Made by a program: the position numbers and the translations under genes | Notes under the pieces: generated by a model | What the model was told of the DNA's origin: nothing | Seen by the model: only the letters and a program-made list of their open reading frames with translations | The model's database searches: none | In this document: positions 7,901 to 14,333 of the stretch, one piece after another | Numbering within the stretch: position 1 is the first letter of the stretch | How the letters are laid out: every line of letters begins with the position of its first letter | Assembly (NCBI GenBank): GCA_033721915.1 | Contig: JAWWAC010000049.1 | Span: 1-22,396, forward strand | Direction: 5' to 3' | DNA: 22,396 nucleotides | DNA from: REBR01 sp033721915 | GTDB taxonomy: Bacteria > Pseudomonadota > Gammaproteobacteria > Pseudomonadales > Oleiphilaceae

Positions 7901-8122
7901 CACCATGTGCACCGATTCGTCCTGCTGGCGCACATCACGGATCATGGCGGTGGCCTGCTCTTCGATGGCCTTCCTGTCCTCCTCCGACGGCGTGGCCAGA
8001 CTCAGCAGTGACTCGACAAAGGCCCCTTCATCCACATAGTGGTTATCGACGATGGCCTGCCAGAGCTGATCACGGGGGGTTTCCCTGAACGAGTTGTCCA
8101 GTACGCGATTTGCGTCAAACAT
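4910..8122 (-). CDS. putA: Bifunctional proline dehydrogenase / glutamate-semialdehyde dehydrogenase PutA
   Basis: This 1070-residue enzyme oxidises proline to pyrroline-5-carboxylate with FAD and then oxidises glutamate semialdehyde to glutamate with NAD+. The PRODH barrel shows RLVKGAYWDTEIK (near residue 359), ASHNAHT (near 414) and FEFQRLHGMGD. The ALDH half shows SPWNFP (near 707), the catalytic pair Glu812 (AETGGQNAM) and Cys846 (SAGQRCSALR), and GGQGLSGTGPKAGGP near the end. The protein starts directly with the PutA arm region and lacks the roughly 50-residue ribbon-helix-helix DNA-binding domain of E. coli PutA (1320 residues). It therefore resembles short, type A-like PutAs and probably does not repress its own gene. 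The start has GGAGG just upstream of the ATG. It precedes putP on the same strand. Confidence 0.97.
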   Translation of the reverse strand: MFDANRVLDNSFRETPRDQLWQAIVDNHYVDEGAFVESLLSLATPSEEDRKAIEEQATAMIRDVRQQDESVHMVDALLQEYSLDTEEGVLLMCLAEALMRIPDAHTADALIRDKMGDADWKKHMGRSESVLVNASTWGMLLTGKVVKLDNRLDGHPRSLWKRLVNRAGEPVIRKAMYQAMGIMGRQFVLGRDIEEALDNGRESRDKGYSYSFDMLGEAALTQEDAEGYFDHYWKAIEAVGHNRYPRGDAPVPSVSIKLSALHFRYHRSQQERIHNELVPTLRRLVRHARALNVPLTVDAEEMDRLELSLEVFAAVYQSEDVKGWGEFGLAVQGYSKLALPVLCWLNTLAREQGDRMPVRLVKGAYWDTEIKHCQQLGVRDYPVFTRKECTDVSYLACARFLLSPQAQGNIYPQFASHNAHTVASVLHYAREQPQAVFEFQRLHGMGDALYSAVMKSSGLPVRIYAPVGAHKDLLPYLVRRLLENGANSSFVHRVVDAATPIEDLVQHPATVLNSYKSLRDPRIPLPRDLYGKGRVNSQGQNLMVLSDLEPLQSSIQSWSDHHWTGAPIINGKDRREGNPSTVSNPADRNRTTGQIHWSRPEQVSEALTLATAGGKLWRKTDTETRARCLERYGDLLESNQPELMALCTREAGKTLQDGIDEVREAVDFCRYYANQCREKFASATTLPGPTGESNEIYLEGRGVFLCISPWNFPLAIFSGQIMAALAAGNAVLAKPAEQTSLIAHRAVQLMLEAGFPPEVIQLLPGDGAGIGNQLLPDARVSGVTFTGSTGTAHIINRTLAAREGAIVPLIAETGGQNAMIVDSSALPEQVVKDVLQSAFASAGQRCSALRVLYVQEDVAETIETILAGAIRELQPGDPARLSTDVGPVIDDQARSLLNKHVKALRDSGHRLIGETPMPDGLEDGCFVAPQAYEISGINALKQEHFGPILHVARYKATELDAVIDEINEAGYGLTLGIHSRSESTAEYIESRVRVGNTYINRNQIGAVVGVQPFGGQGLSGTGPKAGGPQYLPRFATERTRTNNTTAVGGNATLLSLGVEKLSVEDHEDRQ

Positions 8123-8165
8123 GGCGCCTCCAGTCCGGTTGCTCTGTCACTTTTCATAAACGGCC

Positions 8166-8186
8166 AAAAAAGTTTCAGAATGAAAC
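8166..8186 (-). terminator. Palindrome GTTTCA-GAA-TGAAAC with T run, upstream of putA
   Basis: A perfect 6-bp inverted repeat (8172-8186) is followed on the minus strand by six T residues. It can act as a weak terminator for the tmk transcript, or as an operator for putA, whose start codon is about 45 bp downstream. The stem is AT-rich and short, so both readings stay open. A second weak hairpin (GGGTGT with ACACCC) lies just after the tmk stop. Confidence 0.45.
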
Positions 8187-8268
8187 CATTAAAGCAGACT
8201 GAGGCAGTTTGTCGATGTTTTGAAGACGGAATGCGGGATAAGGGTGTCTTTTTGTAACACCCCGGGGG

Positions 8269-8919
8269 CTAACAGTCTTCCCAGCCCCGGATAATGTCCG
8301 TCAGGGTTTTCTGCAGTGACGCCTGCACCCGGGTAAGGGATTCACTGGCGTCAATGACGTGATAGCGCCCTGGGTCCGCTTCGGCACGCTGGCGATACAC
8401 GTCCCGCACGCGCTGGAAAAACGCCTGTTTTTCCTGCTCGAAACGGTCCGGTGCCAGTTCACGGCCCTGGATGCGCTTCATGCCCAGGTCCACGGGGGCA
8501 TCCAGCAGCAGCACATGATCCGGCCGGTCATCCCCCTGCACCAGCTGCTCCAGAACCTGCACCTGATCCATGGGCACACCACGCCCTCCCCCCTGGTAGG
8601 CGTAGGTGGCGTCCGTGAACCGGTCGCACAGGACCCAGACGCCGGCGCGAAGGCGCGGCAGTATAAAGCTGTGCAGGTGCTGTGAACGGGCGGCAAACAT
8701 CAGCAGCAGCTCCGTCAGCTCCTGTACCGGCTCCTCACGGGGGCGCAGCAGCAACTCGCGGATTTCCTCCGCCATGGGGGTGCCACCCGGCTCGCGGGTC
8801 ACCACATAGTCGATGCCCTGCTGTGCCAGCTGATTGGCCACAAACTCCATGTTGGTGGACTTGCCCACCCCTTCGGTGCCCTCCACCGTGATAAACAGGC
8901 CCGGTCGTGTTTCATTCAT
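8269..8919 (-). CDS. tmk: Thymidylate kinase
   Basis: This 216-residue enzyme phosphorylates dTMP to dTDP with ATP for DNA synthesis. The P-loop GTEGVGKST is at residues 14-22. TREPGGTPMAEEIR matches the dTMP-binding region, DRF is the conserved DRx motif, and AYQGGGRG is the lid-adjacent segment. The length fits the family (about 210). I chose the ATG at 8919, giving MNETRPGLF, because the frame extends upstream only through unrelated low-quality sequence inside mltG. The start overlaps the mltG stop by 8 bases, suggesting translational coupling. In many gammaproteobacteria holB follows tmk. Here putA follows after 146 bp, so this is a gene-order breakpoint. Confidence 0.96.
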   Translation of the reverse strand: MNETRPGLFITVEGTEGVGKSTNMEFVANQLAQQGIDYVVTREPGGTPMAEEIRELLLRPREEPVQELTELLLMFAARSQHLHSFILPRLRAGVWVLCDRFTDATYAYQGGGRGVPMDQVQVLEQLVQGDDRPDHVLLLDAPVDLGMKRIQGRELAPDRFEQEKQAFFQRVRDVYRQRAEADPGRYHVIDASESLTRVQASLQKTLTDIIRGWEDC

Positions 8920-10018
8920 TGTCGTCGGACTCACTGGGCTGCGGTTCGCTGGCATTGTCCGGAACCGGCTCGGGCGCCGTCGCGGGCGGTGGTGACGAGC
9001 GGTAATCCTCACGCCGCTGCAGCTGGAATTCACGCACCGCCTTGTTGTGCTCCGAAAGGGTTTTCGAGAACTTGTGGGAGCCATCGCCACGGGCCACAAA
9101 GTACAGGCTTTCCCCCTCCGCCGGATTGAGTGCCGCCCTGATGGCCCTTTCACCGGGCATGGCGATGGGCGTGGGTGGCAGACCGTCGATGCGGTAAGTG
9201 TTCCAGGGGGTCTTCTCGTTCAGATCCGAGCGGGTGATGCGCCCTTCATAGCGCTCGCCCATGCCGTAGATCACCGTGGGGTCGGTCTGAAGGCGCATGC
9301 CTTTCTGCAGGCGGCGGACAAAAACCCCGGCCACACGGCTGCGTTCTTGGACGGCGCCGGTTTCACGTTCCACAATGGAGGCCATGATCAGTGCCTCGTA
9401 GGGGCTGTCATAGGGCAGCCCTTCCTGCCGGTTGGCCCACTCGCTGGCCAGTACGCGGTTCATGCGGTTGAAGGCCTGACGCAGTACCGCCATGTCGGTC
9501 TGGCCGGCGTGGTAGCGGTAGGTGTCCGGGAAGAACCAGCCCTCAGGGGACATCCCGGGGTCCATCCCCAGCTCCGTCATGATCTCACTGTTGCTGCGCT
9601 CCGGCAGCGTCTGGCGCAGCCGTTCATGGCGGGCCAGCTCCTGGCGCATCTGGCTGAAGGTCCAGCCTTCCAGGAAGCGGATGGGCCAGCTCTTGGTCTC
9701 ACCGGCGGCCATCATGGCCAGCATGTCCAGCGGGCTCATGCCGGGGGTAAACTCGTAGAAGCCGGCCTTGAGAGACTCCAGCTCAGGGTTGAAGCGAGCA
9801 TAGAGGCGCAGCCATTCCGCCCTGTCCACCCAGCCCCGGTCCTCCATGGTGCGCACAATGTGCACAAAGGGGGTCCCCTGTGGCACCTCCAGCACTTGCG
9901 GCTCTTGCATCGGCACCGGTGAGCGCAGCTGCGCCATCTGCTGCCAGACCAGAAAGCTCACGGAAACGCCGAGAAAGAGAATCAGTGCAGCCAAGGCTGC
10001 CATGAGTTTTTTAAGCAC
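8912..10018 (-). CDS. mltG: Endolytic murein transglycosylase MltG
   Basis: MltG cleaves nascent peptidoglycan glycan strands and acts as a terminase at the inner membrane. With a GTG start at 10018 the protein has 368 residues and begins with LKK followed by one membrane segment (about residues 5-25), as in E. coli YceG (340). The catalytic motif SIVERET places Glu217 against E. coli Glu218. The signature KGMRLQTDPTVIYGMG follows. The C-terminal tail is P/E/S-rich and longer than in E. coli. AGGA lies 7 bases before this GTG. A second GTG at 10051 would add 11 residues, but it lies inside pabC and weakens the N-terminal signal anchor. The start overlaps the pabC stop by 8 bases. Confidence 0.93.
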   Translation of the reverse strand: MLKKLMAALAALILFLGVSVSFLVWQQMAQLRSPVPMQEPQVLEVPQGTPFVHIVRTMEDRGWVDRAEWLRLYARFNPELESLKAGFYEFTPGMSPLDMLAMMAAGETKSWPIRFLEGWTFSQMRQELARHERLRQTLPERSNSEIMTELGMDPGMSPEGWFFPDTYRYHAGQTDMAVLRQAFNRMNRVLASEWANRQEGLPYDSPYEALIMASIVERETGAVQERSRVAGVFVRRLQKGMRLQTDPTVIYGMGERYEGRITRSDLNEKTPWNTYRIDGLPPTPIAMPGERAIRAALNPAEGESLYFVARGDGSHKFSKTLSEHNKAVREFQLQRREDYRSSPPPATAPEPVPDNASEPQPSESDDNE

Positions 10019-10865
10019 TGTAAAGTCCTGTCTGTTGTCCGCACCAGTCACGGATCTCTTCCATCAACGGATGCTGTGACAAGGCCACCCCGTCGAGCTC
10101 CGACAGGATGACAACACCAAAAACACTGTTGACCACCGCCACCGCCTGGGCCTGCTGCAACATGCTCAGTGACAGGGCCGACTCACGCACACGCAGACCC
10201 AGTGCCGGGAGCTCGTCCATCAGCCAGTCCCGCATGGTGCCCCTCACCGCCAGTGTCCTGGCCGGTGGTGTCACCAGGCGTCGCTCCGTGAGCAGCAGCA
10301 GAAGGTTGCTGCGTGTGCCTTCCACAATATGGCCCACGCGGTCGGGCATCAAGCCTTCAAACACATCCCGCCTGAGTTCCTGGCTGGCCAGTACCTGGTC
10401 CAGTTTCTCCAGGGTTTTCAGGCCGGCCCGGTGGGGAGCCACCTGCACCGGATAGCGACACAGCTGGGCCTTGACCGGCCCTGAGGGAATGGCAGGCGCC
10501 ACCTGGCGGGATGTCAGCATCCTGGGCACCACCGTCTCGGGAGGGCCATAGCCACGCCCTCCCGAACCACGGGTCAGTGTCAGCTTCAGTATCCGGTCTT
10601 CACCCTCACGGAAGCTCAGAAGGCCCCGGGTACGGGCCTGTTGCTCCCAGTAGGCAAAGTCTGCTTCCGTGAAGGGAATGCCCAGCTGTGCGGCGCTGTG
10701 CAACAGCCGTTGCCGGTGCCGATCCAGCAGCACCGGGCCCTCGGGGCGGACACGCAGTGTCTCGAAAAGCCCGTCGCCATAGGCCAGCCCCCGGTCGTCC
10801 AGAGGCACACGGCAGTCTTCCCCCGGCCAGAACCACTCACAGTGGTGCTCTCCGGCGTTGGCCAT
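10011..10865 (-). CDS. pabC: Aminodeoxychorismate lyase PabC
   Basis: PabC is a fold-type IV PLP enzyme that releases pyruvate from 4-amino-4-deoxychorismate to give p-aminobenzoate for folate. The protein has 284 residues. The N-terminal DRGLAYGDGLFETLRV is the family signature. LKTLEKLDQVLA places the PLP-binding lysine at Lys150 by alignment with E. coli PabC Lys159. VEGTRSNLLL and PPARTLAVRGTMRDWL are the phosphate-binding and C-terminal motifs. The start codon overlaps the fabF stop as TGATG, so translation is probably coupled to fabF. D-amino-acid or branched-chain aminotransferases share the fold, but position between fabF and mltG supports PabC. Confidence 0.94.
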   Translation of the reverse strand: MANAGEHHCEWFWPGEDCRVPLDDRGLAYGDGLFETLRVRPEGPVLLDRHRQRLLHSAAQLGIPFTEADFAYWEQQARTRGLLSFREGEDRILKLTLTRGSGGRGYGPPETVVPRMLTSRQVAPAIPSGPVKAQLCRYPVQVAPHRAGLKTLEKLDQVLASQELRRDVFEGLMPDRVGHIVEGTRSNLLLLLTERRLVTPPARTLAVRGTMRDWLMDELPALGLRVRESALSLSMLQQAQAVAVVNSVFGVVILSELDGVALSQHPLMEEIRDWCGQQTGLYSA

Positions 10866-12112
10866 CAGCCCTGGAACCGGCGGAAGATCAGTGTGCCGTT
10901 GGTGCCGCCAAAGCCGAAGGAGTTGGACAGGGTCACATCCACCCGGGACTGTCGTGCGCCGTCACGGACAAAGTCCAGGTCACAGCCCTCATCCGGGTTC
11001 TCCAGGTTGATGGTGGGTGGCAGCACATTGTCCCGTATGGCCAGCACCGAGAAGATCGCCTCGACGGCGCCGGCGGCGCCAAGCAGGTGGCCGGTCATGG
11101 ACTTGGTGCTGCTCACGGCCAGCTTGTCCGCGTGACTGCCAAAGGCCGTCCTGATGGCACGCACTTCCGCCACATCCCCCACCAGGGTGCTGGTGCCATG
11201 GGCATTGATGTAGTCCACCTCACCGGGGGCGATCCCGGCATCTCTCAGGGCATTCTCCATGGATTTGCGGGCGCCGCTGCCGTCTTCCGGCGGTGCGGTG
11301 ATGTGGAAACCATCGTCGCTCATGCCGAAACCGGCCACTTCGGCGATAATGGTGGCTCCACGGGCCCTGGCATGCCCCAGCTCTTCCAGCACCAGCACAC
11401 CGGCACCGTCACCCAGCACAAAACCGTCACGGTCCCGGTCCCAGGGGCGGCTTGCCTGCTCCGGCGCCTCATTGCGCCCGGACAGTGCCCTTGCGGCGGC
11501 AAAGCCGGCCAGTCCCACTGGCGTGGTGGCCATCTCGGCACCACCGGCCAGCATGGCGTCCGCATCCCCGTAGGCGATGGTGCGCGCCGCATAGCCGATA
11601 TTGTGGGTGCCGGTGGTGCAGGCGGTGGTAATGGCGATATTGGGTCCGCGCAATCCGTAGCGGATAGCCAGGTTGCCGGAGACCATGTTGATCACCGAGG
11701 CGGGCACAAAAAAGGGGGACACTTTGCGGGGGCCACTGTTGAGCAGCGCCTTGTGGCTTTTCTCGATAAACTCCAGGCCACCGATGCCGGAGCCGATCGC
11801 CACACCCACACGGTCAACATCCAGTGCGGAGTGCGCCATCAGGCCGGAGTCCTCAACGGCCTGAACACCGGCCGCAATCCCGTACTGGAGAAAGGCATCC
11901 ATCTTGCGCAGGTCCTTGCTGGCGAGATAGTCGGTCATCTCCAGATCCTTGACCGCCCCCCCAATACGGGTGGCGAAGCCCTCGGTATCAAAGCGGTCAA
12001 TGGTTGTAATACCACTGCGCCCGTCCTGAATGCCCTGCCAGGTACTGGCCACCGTGTTGCCCAGCGGGCTGAGCATTCCCATTCCCGTCACTACCACGCG
12101 TCTTGCAGACAT
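10865..12112 (-). CDS. fabF: 3-oxoacyl-ACP synthase II FabF
   Basis: FabF (KAS II) condenses malonyl-ACP with acyl-ACP in fatty-acid elongation and controls the C16:1 to C18:1 step. The protein has 415 residues. The catalytic triad is visible as Cys165 (TTACTTGTHNIG), His305 (YINAHGTSTLVGD) and His342 (KSMTGHLLGAAG). The C-terminal NSFGFGGTNGTLIF loop is typical. AGAGGT lies 6 bases before the ATG. The gene follows acpP after an intrinsic terminator, so its expression probably depends on read-through or on a separate promoter. Confidence 0.97.
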   Translation of the reverse strand: MSARRVVVTGMGMLSPLGNTVASTWQGIQDGRSGITTIDRFDTEGFATRIGGAVKDLEMTDYLASKDLRKMDAFLQYGIAAGVQAVEDSGLMAHSALDVDRVGVAIGSGIGGLEFIEKSHKALLNSGPRKVSPFFVPASVINMVSGNLAIRYGLRGPNIAITTACTTGTHNIGYAARTIAYGDADAMLAGGAEMATTPVGLAGFAAARALSGRNEAPEQASRPWDRDRDGFVLGDGAGVLVLEELGHARARGATIIAEVAGFGMSDDGFHITAPPEDGSGARKSMENALRDAGIAPGEVDYINAHGTSTLVGDVAEVRAIRTAFGSHADKLAVSSTKSMTGHLLGAAGAVEAIFSVLAIRDNVLPPTINLENPDEGCDLDFVRDGARQSRVDVTLSNSFGFGGTNGTLIFRRFQG

Positions 12113-12141
12113 AATCAGACCTCTGTTTCGCTGTCACCATG

Positions 12142-12173
12142 AAAAAAGCCGCCCGAGGGAACGTGGGCGGCTT
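12142..12173 (-). terminator. Intrinsic terminator between acpP and fabF
   Basis: On the minus strand a 9-bp stem AAGCCGCCC/GGGCGGCTT with a 10-base loop is followed by six T residues. It lies 29 bases after the acpP stop. It is expected to make acpP mRNA more abundant than fabF, with partial read-through. Confidence 0.88.
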
Positions 12174-12201
12174 CTTAGGCATGGCTTATCAAGCAAGGTG
12201 T

Positions 12202-12435
12202 TCAGCTGTGGGATTCGATGTAATCAATCGCATCCTTAACCGTGGCCAGCTTCTCCGCTTCTTCGTCCGGAATTTCGGTCTCGAACTCTTCTTCCAGTGC
12301 CATCACCAGCTCGACGGTATCCAGGGAATCCGCACCAAGATCCTCAACGAAAGAAGACGTGTTTTGCACCTCAGACTCCTTCACGCCGAGCTGCTCACAG
12401 ACAATCTTCTTTACGCGATCTTCTATTGTACTCAT
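12202..12435 (-). CDS. acpP: Acyl carrier protein AcpP
   Basis: AcpP carries growing acyl chains on a phosphopantetheine attached to Ser37 in the motif GADSLDTVELVMALEEEF. The protein has 77 residues and is highly acidic, as in the family (E. coli 78). AGGA lies just upstream of the ATG. A candidate promoter (12478-12506) lies in the 133-bp gap after fabG, and a terminator follows the gene. This supports a separate, abundant acpP transcript. Confidence 0.98.
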   Translation of the reverse strand: MSTIEDRVKKIVCEQLGVKESEVQNTSSFVEDLGADSLDTVELVMALEEEFETEIPDEEAEKLATVKDAIDYIESHS

Positions 12436-12477
12436 AACATCCTCACTTTATTACATGACCGGCACTGCTGGCGTGCC

Positions 12478-12506
12478 AGTTTAGATGAATCGCCAACGGC
12501 AAACAA
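12478..12506 (-). promoter_or_regulatory. Candidate acpP promoter
   Basis: On the minus strand TTGTTT (-35, 12501-12506) and TAAACT (-10, 12478-12483) are spaced by 17 bases. The predicted leader is about 36 bases and contains a CTGGC-AC-GCCAG small hairpin. The hexamers are imperfect (3/6 and 4/6), so this is tentative. A 7-bp hairpin GAAACCG/CGGTTTC (12540-12559) lies just upstream, after fabG. Confidence 0.4.
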
Positions 12507-12568
12507 GCGGGTCAGTGTTTGCTGAATCCCTCCCTGAACGAAACCGTTAGCGCGGTTTCAGTAATGCC

Positions 12569-13312
12569 CTAACCCATGTACATGCCGCCGTTAATCTGGA
12601 TGGTCTCACCGCTGATGTAGCCCGCCTGGTCCGAGGCGAGAAAGGCCACCAGTGCCGCCACCTCTTCCGGATCCCCCAGTCGACCCAAAGGTACTGCTGC
12701 GAGCATAGCCTCACGCTGGCTCTCGTCAAGGTCATGGGTCATATCCGTGGCAATAAAGCCCGGCGCCACCGCATTGACGGTAATACCACGGGCGCCGATT
12801 TCACGGGCCATGCTGCGGGTAAAGCCTTCCAGGCCGGCCTTGCTGGCGGCGTAATTGGTCTGTCCCGGGTTGCCCATGCGGGCCACCACGGAGCTGATGT
12901 TGATAATGCGGCCACGGCGGGCCCTGGTCATCCCCCTCAGTGCGGCCTTGCTGACCCGCCAGGCGCCACTGAGGTTGGCGTTGAGGGTGTCCTGCCAGTC
13001 CTCTTCCTTCATGCGCATCATCAGTCCGTCACGGGTGACGCCGGCATTGTTCACCAGAATTTCCGGGGCTCCGTACTCACTGTTGATGGCCTTGAGCACA
13101 GCGGTGACATTGTCGGGGTCCGTGACGTTCAGTACCTGAGCCCCTCCTTCGAGCTGCTCGCCCTTGAGCGCCTGGCGGATACGCTCGGCACCGGATTCGC
13201 TGGTGGCGGTGCCGATCACGGTGGCCCCCTGACGGGCCAGCGTCATCAGTGTGGCGGCACCGATGCCACGGCTGGCGCCGGTCACCAGTGCGATTCTGCC
13301 TTTTACGGTCAT
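12569..13312 (-). CDS. fabG: 3-oxoacyl-ACP reductase FabG
   Basis: FabG is the NADPH-dependent short-chain dehydrogenase that reduces beta-ketoacyl-ACP in fatty-acid elongation. The protein has 247 residues. The cofactor loop TGASRGIG is at residues 11-18, NNAG at 88-91, and the catalytic set is Ser141 (NISS), Tyr154 and Lys158 (YAASK). PGFIATDMT and the C-terminal GGMYMG are typical of FabG. I chose the ATG at 13312 because GGGGAG lies 6 bases upstream. The longer reading from 13333 adds seven residues without support. fabD lies 39 bp upstream. Confidence 0.96.
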   Translation of the reverse strand: MTVKGRIALVTGASRGIGAATLMTLARQGATVIGTATSESGAERIRQALKGEQLEGGAQVLNVTDPDNVTAVLKAINSEYGAPEILVNNAGVTRDGLMMRMKEEDWQDTLNANLSGAWRVSKAALRGMTRARRGRIINISSVVARMGNPGQTNYAASKAGLEGFTRSMAREIGARGITVNAVAPGFIATDMTHDLDESQREAMLAAVPLGRLGDPEEVAALVAFLASDQAGYISGETIQINGGMYMG

Positions 13313-13351
13313 GTGCTTCTCCCCGCCATCCATTATGGCGTTATGCTTGTG

Positions 13352-14296
13352 TCAGGAGTGTTGCGGTCTGTGCTGATCCAGGGCCGCCTCCATCTGCTCC
13401 GGGGTTTCCAGCGGCAGACAGGGCAGCCCCTTCTCGATGCGCTTGACCAGTCCGCCCAGAACACGGCCGGGGCCGCATTCCACCAGGCCCTGGCAGTCCG
13501 CCGCCGCCAGGGCGCGCACCGAGTCGGTCCAACGTACCGGAGAGTAAAGCTGTTTGACCAGATTGTCCGCCAGTGTGGAGGCATCGCTGGTGGCTTCCGC
13601 GGACACATTCTGTACCACGGGAATGGCGGCATCCCTCAGGGTGACCCCGGCCAGTGCCTGTGCCATGGTGTCGGCGGCGGGCTGCATCAGTGCGCAGTGG
13701 GAGGGGACGCTCACGGACAGCGCCATGGCCCGTTTGGCACCGGCTTCCTTGCAGGCCAGGATGGCCCGCTCCACCGCTTCCCGGTGGCCGGCGATGACCA
13801 CCTGACCCGGAGCATTGAAGTTCACCGCCGTCACCACTTGGTCTCCGGCGGACTGCTCGCAGGCGTCCAGTACCTGTCTGTCTTCCAGGCCAAGAATGGC
13901 GGCCATGCTGCCCACACCCTGTGGCACCGCCGACTGCATGGCCAGCGCCCTCTGGTGCACCAGCTTCACGGCATCCGTGAAATCCAGTGAGCCGGCCACC
14001 ACCAGCGCGCTGTACTCGCCCAGGCTGTGCCCGGCCAGCATCTCCGGTGTCGCACCGCCGGCGGCCTGCCAGCAGCGCCACAGGGCGATACTGGCGGTCA
14101 GTAACGCCGGCTGTGTGATGTCGGTCCTGTTGAGGCTTTCTTCCGGGCCATTCTGGCACAGGTCCCAGAGGTCGTAGCCGAGCACGGCGGCAGCCTCGTC
14201 AAAGGTGCTTTTCACCTGAGGGTACTGTTGCGCCGCCCGGGACAGCATGCCCTGTTTCTGTGACCCCTGGCCGGGGAATACAAAAGCGGTTTTCAT
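13352..14296 (-). CDS. fabD: Malonyl-CoA:ACP transacylase FabD
   Basis: FabD transfers malonyl groups from CoA to AcpP, supplying the extender for fatty-acid synthesis. The protein has 314 residues. It begins with FVFPGQGSQKQGML. The nucleophile is Ser91 in GHSLGEYSA, and the partner histidine is His200 in VPSHCALM, matching E. coli Ser92 and His201. GGGAG lies upstream of the ATG. plsX ends 37 bp before it, and no fabH gene lies between them. Confidence 0.97.
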   Translation of the reverse strand: MKTAFVFPGQGSQKQGMLSRAAQQYPQVKSTFDEAAAVLGYDLWDLCQNGPEESLNRTDITQPALLTASIALWRCWQAAGGATPEMLAGHSLGEYSALVVAGSLDFTDAVKLVHQRALAMQSAVPQGVGSMAAILGLEDRQVLDACEQSAGDQVVTAVNFNAPGQVVIAGHREAVERAILACKEAGAKRAMALSVSVPSHCALMQPAADTMAQALAGVTLRDAAIPVVQNVSAEATSDASTLADNLVKQLYSPVRWTDSVRALAAADCQGLVECGPGRVLGGLVKRIEKGLPCLPLETPEQMEAALDQHRPQHS

Positions 14297-14333
14297 AGTG
14301 TGTGTCTCCCGTCCGTGAGATCCCCCCGGGGGA

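Noticed and set aside
8920..9153. N-terminal extension of the tmk frame by 78 residues
   Set aside because: It lies inside mltG, is R/P/S-rich and unrelated to thymidylate kinases; the ATG at 8919 gives a normal-length enzyme.
10688..12142. Plus-strand frame of 484 codons opposite fabF and pabC
   Set aside because: It spans two real genes and their junction without any recognisable motif.
12734..13990. Plus-strand frame of 418 codons opposite fabG and fabD
   Set aside because: It crosses the fabG-fabD gap and has no family features; a codon-usage shadow.
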